Below, piece after piece: positions 63,231 to 64,000 of a DNA stretch of 64,000 nt (position 1 is the stretch's first letter; each line of letters begins with the position of its first letter). Both the position numbers and the translations under genes were made by a program. The notes under the pieces are model-generated. The model was not told the DNA's origin. It saw only the letters and a program-made list of their open reading frames with translations, and made no database searches. The DNA lies in the NCBI GenBank assembly GCA_029338675.1, contig JAQYAV010000137.1:1-64000 (forward strand), written 5' to 3'. Source of the stretch: Lachnospiraceae bacterium (lineage in GTDB: Bacteria; Bacillota; Clostridia; Lachnospirales; Lachnospiraceae).

Positions 63231-64000
63231 ATGATAGAAAGTAAAATTTCAATTCCTACCCTTCTTAAAGTGGGGAATGGTGTTTTGGATAATTTAGGTG
63301 AATATATAACAATGGGTGGCATGAAAAATGCTGTCATTTACTTTGGAAACGGTCTTATTGACATGTTTGGATATAAGGTTATGGAATCACTAAAAGAACA
63401 GGGGATTACCGTGTTAGAATACAGAGAGATTGACTCCACAAAGATAGAAGATATAATAGAGCTTGCGTTTTCTATTGACACGAAGGCACAGCTTATCGTT
63501 GGTATAGGTGGCGGAAAAGTAATTGACGTATCAAAATATGCAGCATATTTGCGCAAATTACCTTTTATTAGTGTTCCAACGTCATCCTCCAGTGATGGAT
63601 TCTCAAGTGCCAGTGCATCACTTATTGTTAACGGAAGACGTAAATCGGTACCTGCCGGTATGGCTTATGGAATTATCGCGGATACAGGAATTATTAAAAG
63701 TGCACCTGAAAAGTTTTTGTTTTCAGGAATTGGTGATATCGTTTCAAAGATTACAGCCATTTATGACTGGGTTTATGAGGCGGAGCATGGTTATTCAAAA
63801 ATCAATGACTGCGCGGTTATGATTGCAAAAAAGGCTGTAAATAGTTTCGTAAGAACACCTTTTACCAGTATAAAAGATGACCTGTTTTTAAGGGAACTCC
63901 TGGATTCACTTGCTATGAGTGGAATTGCAAATGAAATTGCAGGCAGCAGTGCACCTACCAGCGGAAGTGAACATTTGATTTCCCATGCACTTGATTCAAT
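63231..64000 (+). CDS. Iron-containing/glycerol-1-phosphate dehydrogenase-like protein (partial, 5' part)
   Basis: ATG 63231 after GAAGGTG; the frame stays open to the window end, so the gene is cut and the track misses it. The visible 256 residues show an NAD-binding start with FGNGLIDMFG, GIGGGKVIDVSKYAA, FISVPTSSSSDGFSSASASL, and GIIADTGIIKSAP. The PTSSSSDGFSS block resembles the PTAASHDG metal and substrate region of EgsA/AraM glycerol-1-phosphate dehydrogenases in the glycerol dehydrogenase superfamily. The last part has GSEHLISHAL, a metal-binding histidine region. The exact substrate is uncertain. Confidence 0.8.
   Translation, partial: MIESKISIPTLLKVGNGVLDNLGEYITMGGMKNAVIYFGNGLIDMFGYKVMESLKEQGITVLEYREIDSTKIEDIIELAFSIDTKAQLIVGIGGGKVIDVSKYAAYLRKLPFISVPTSSSSDGFSSASASLIVNGRRKSVPAGMAYGIIADTGIIKSAPEKFLFSGIGDIVSKITAIYDWVYEAEHGYSKINDCAVMIAKKAVNSFVRTPFTSIKDDLFLRELLDSLAMSGIANEIAGSSAPTSGSEHLISHALDS

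Noticed and set aside
1-64000. tRNA, rRNA or prophage genes
   Set aside because: No cloverleaf, rRNA core sequence, integrase or phage structural gene was recognised by reading; a tRNAscan/Infernal run would settle this.

Overview
The window is AT-rich DNA of a motile Firmicute of class Clostridia, most likely a Lachnospiraceae member. The evidence is strong AGGAGG ribosome-binding sites, frequent TTG starts, a GerW/YtfJ sporulation pair, a Clostridia-style flgB-to-flgE flagellar operon, a giant 2-hydroxyacyl-CoA dehydratase activase-like protein, and a CoA-transferase of the butyrate/4-hydroxybutyrate type. No rRNA, tRNA, CRISPR array, phage or insertion sequence was recognised. The assignment rests on gene content only.

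Layout. 1-768: 3' end of purL. 952-3279: a membrane-anchored NagZ-like GH3 enzyme and a convergent LysR regulator. 3479-15700: an amino-acid biosynthesis block (leuC-leuD-leuB, a decayed lipoprotein gene, ilvD, ilvB, serC, serA, asd, a small P-loop kinase-like gene, a DUF1015 gene). 15720-18881: glgB and an MscS channel. 19051-26136: cysteine synthase and a zinc-homeostasis block: a G3E GTPase with a His/Cys-rich tandem repeat, a second G3E-like GTPase fused to a DUF1980-type domain, sfsA, znuC, znuB, zur, znuA. Perfect TGCAA-N5-TTGCA palindromes surround the zur promoter. 26231-32432: an HtrA protease and, on the minus strand, a 1404-aa double activase. 32763-39614: a rhomboid-like membrane protein, two unknown proteins, the ytfI-gerW-like pair, a 46-aa membrane ORF missing from the ORF track, truA, a small alarmone synthetase and a flavin reductase-like protein. 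39730-44692: comM-like, dprA, topA.

45071-56220 is a flagellar operon (flgB, flgC, fliE, fliF, fliG, fliH, fliI, fliJ, a MotE-like gene, fliK, flgD, a TIGR02530-type gene, flgE). It has a structured leader carrying a perfect sigma-28-type GCCGATAT box, and a GGA-rich double hairpin just before flgE. The operon stops abruptly at flgE: the flbD/motA/motB/fliL/fliM genes that commonly follow are absent. Next comes debris of a pyruvate kinase gene, a LacI-sensor/GGDEF protein, and a broken GNAT acetyltransferase. From about 56.3 kb the DNA looks richer in CCG codons and GC, which suggests a junction between segments of different history.

59371-64000: a yybP-ykoY (manganese) riboswitch with its own promoter and terminator controls a CaCA-family cation exchanger. 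Then follow an FprA-type flavo-diiron protein, a CoA-transferase and the 5' part of a glycerol-1-phosphate dehydrogenase-like gene that runs off the window.

The most interesting items are the zinc block (His/Cys repeat GTPase, GTPase-DUF1980 fusion, operators and terminator/promoter overlaps), the flagellar leader and flgE leader RNAs, the ribosome-binding site split from its start codon by a hairpin in the activase gene, and the gene graveyard at the end of the flagellar operon. No wholly new system can be claimed from sequence alone.
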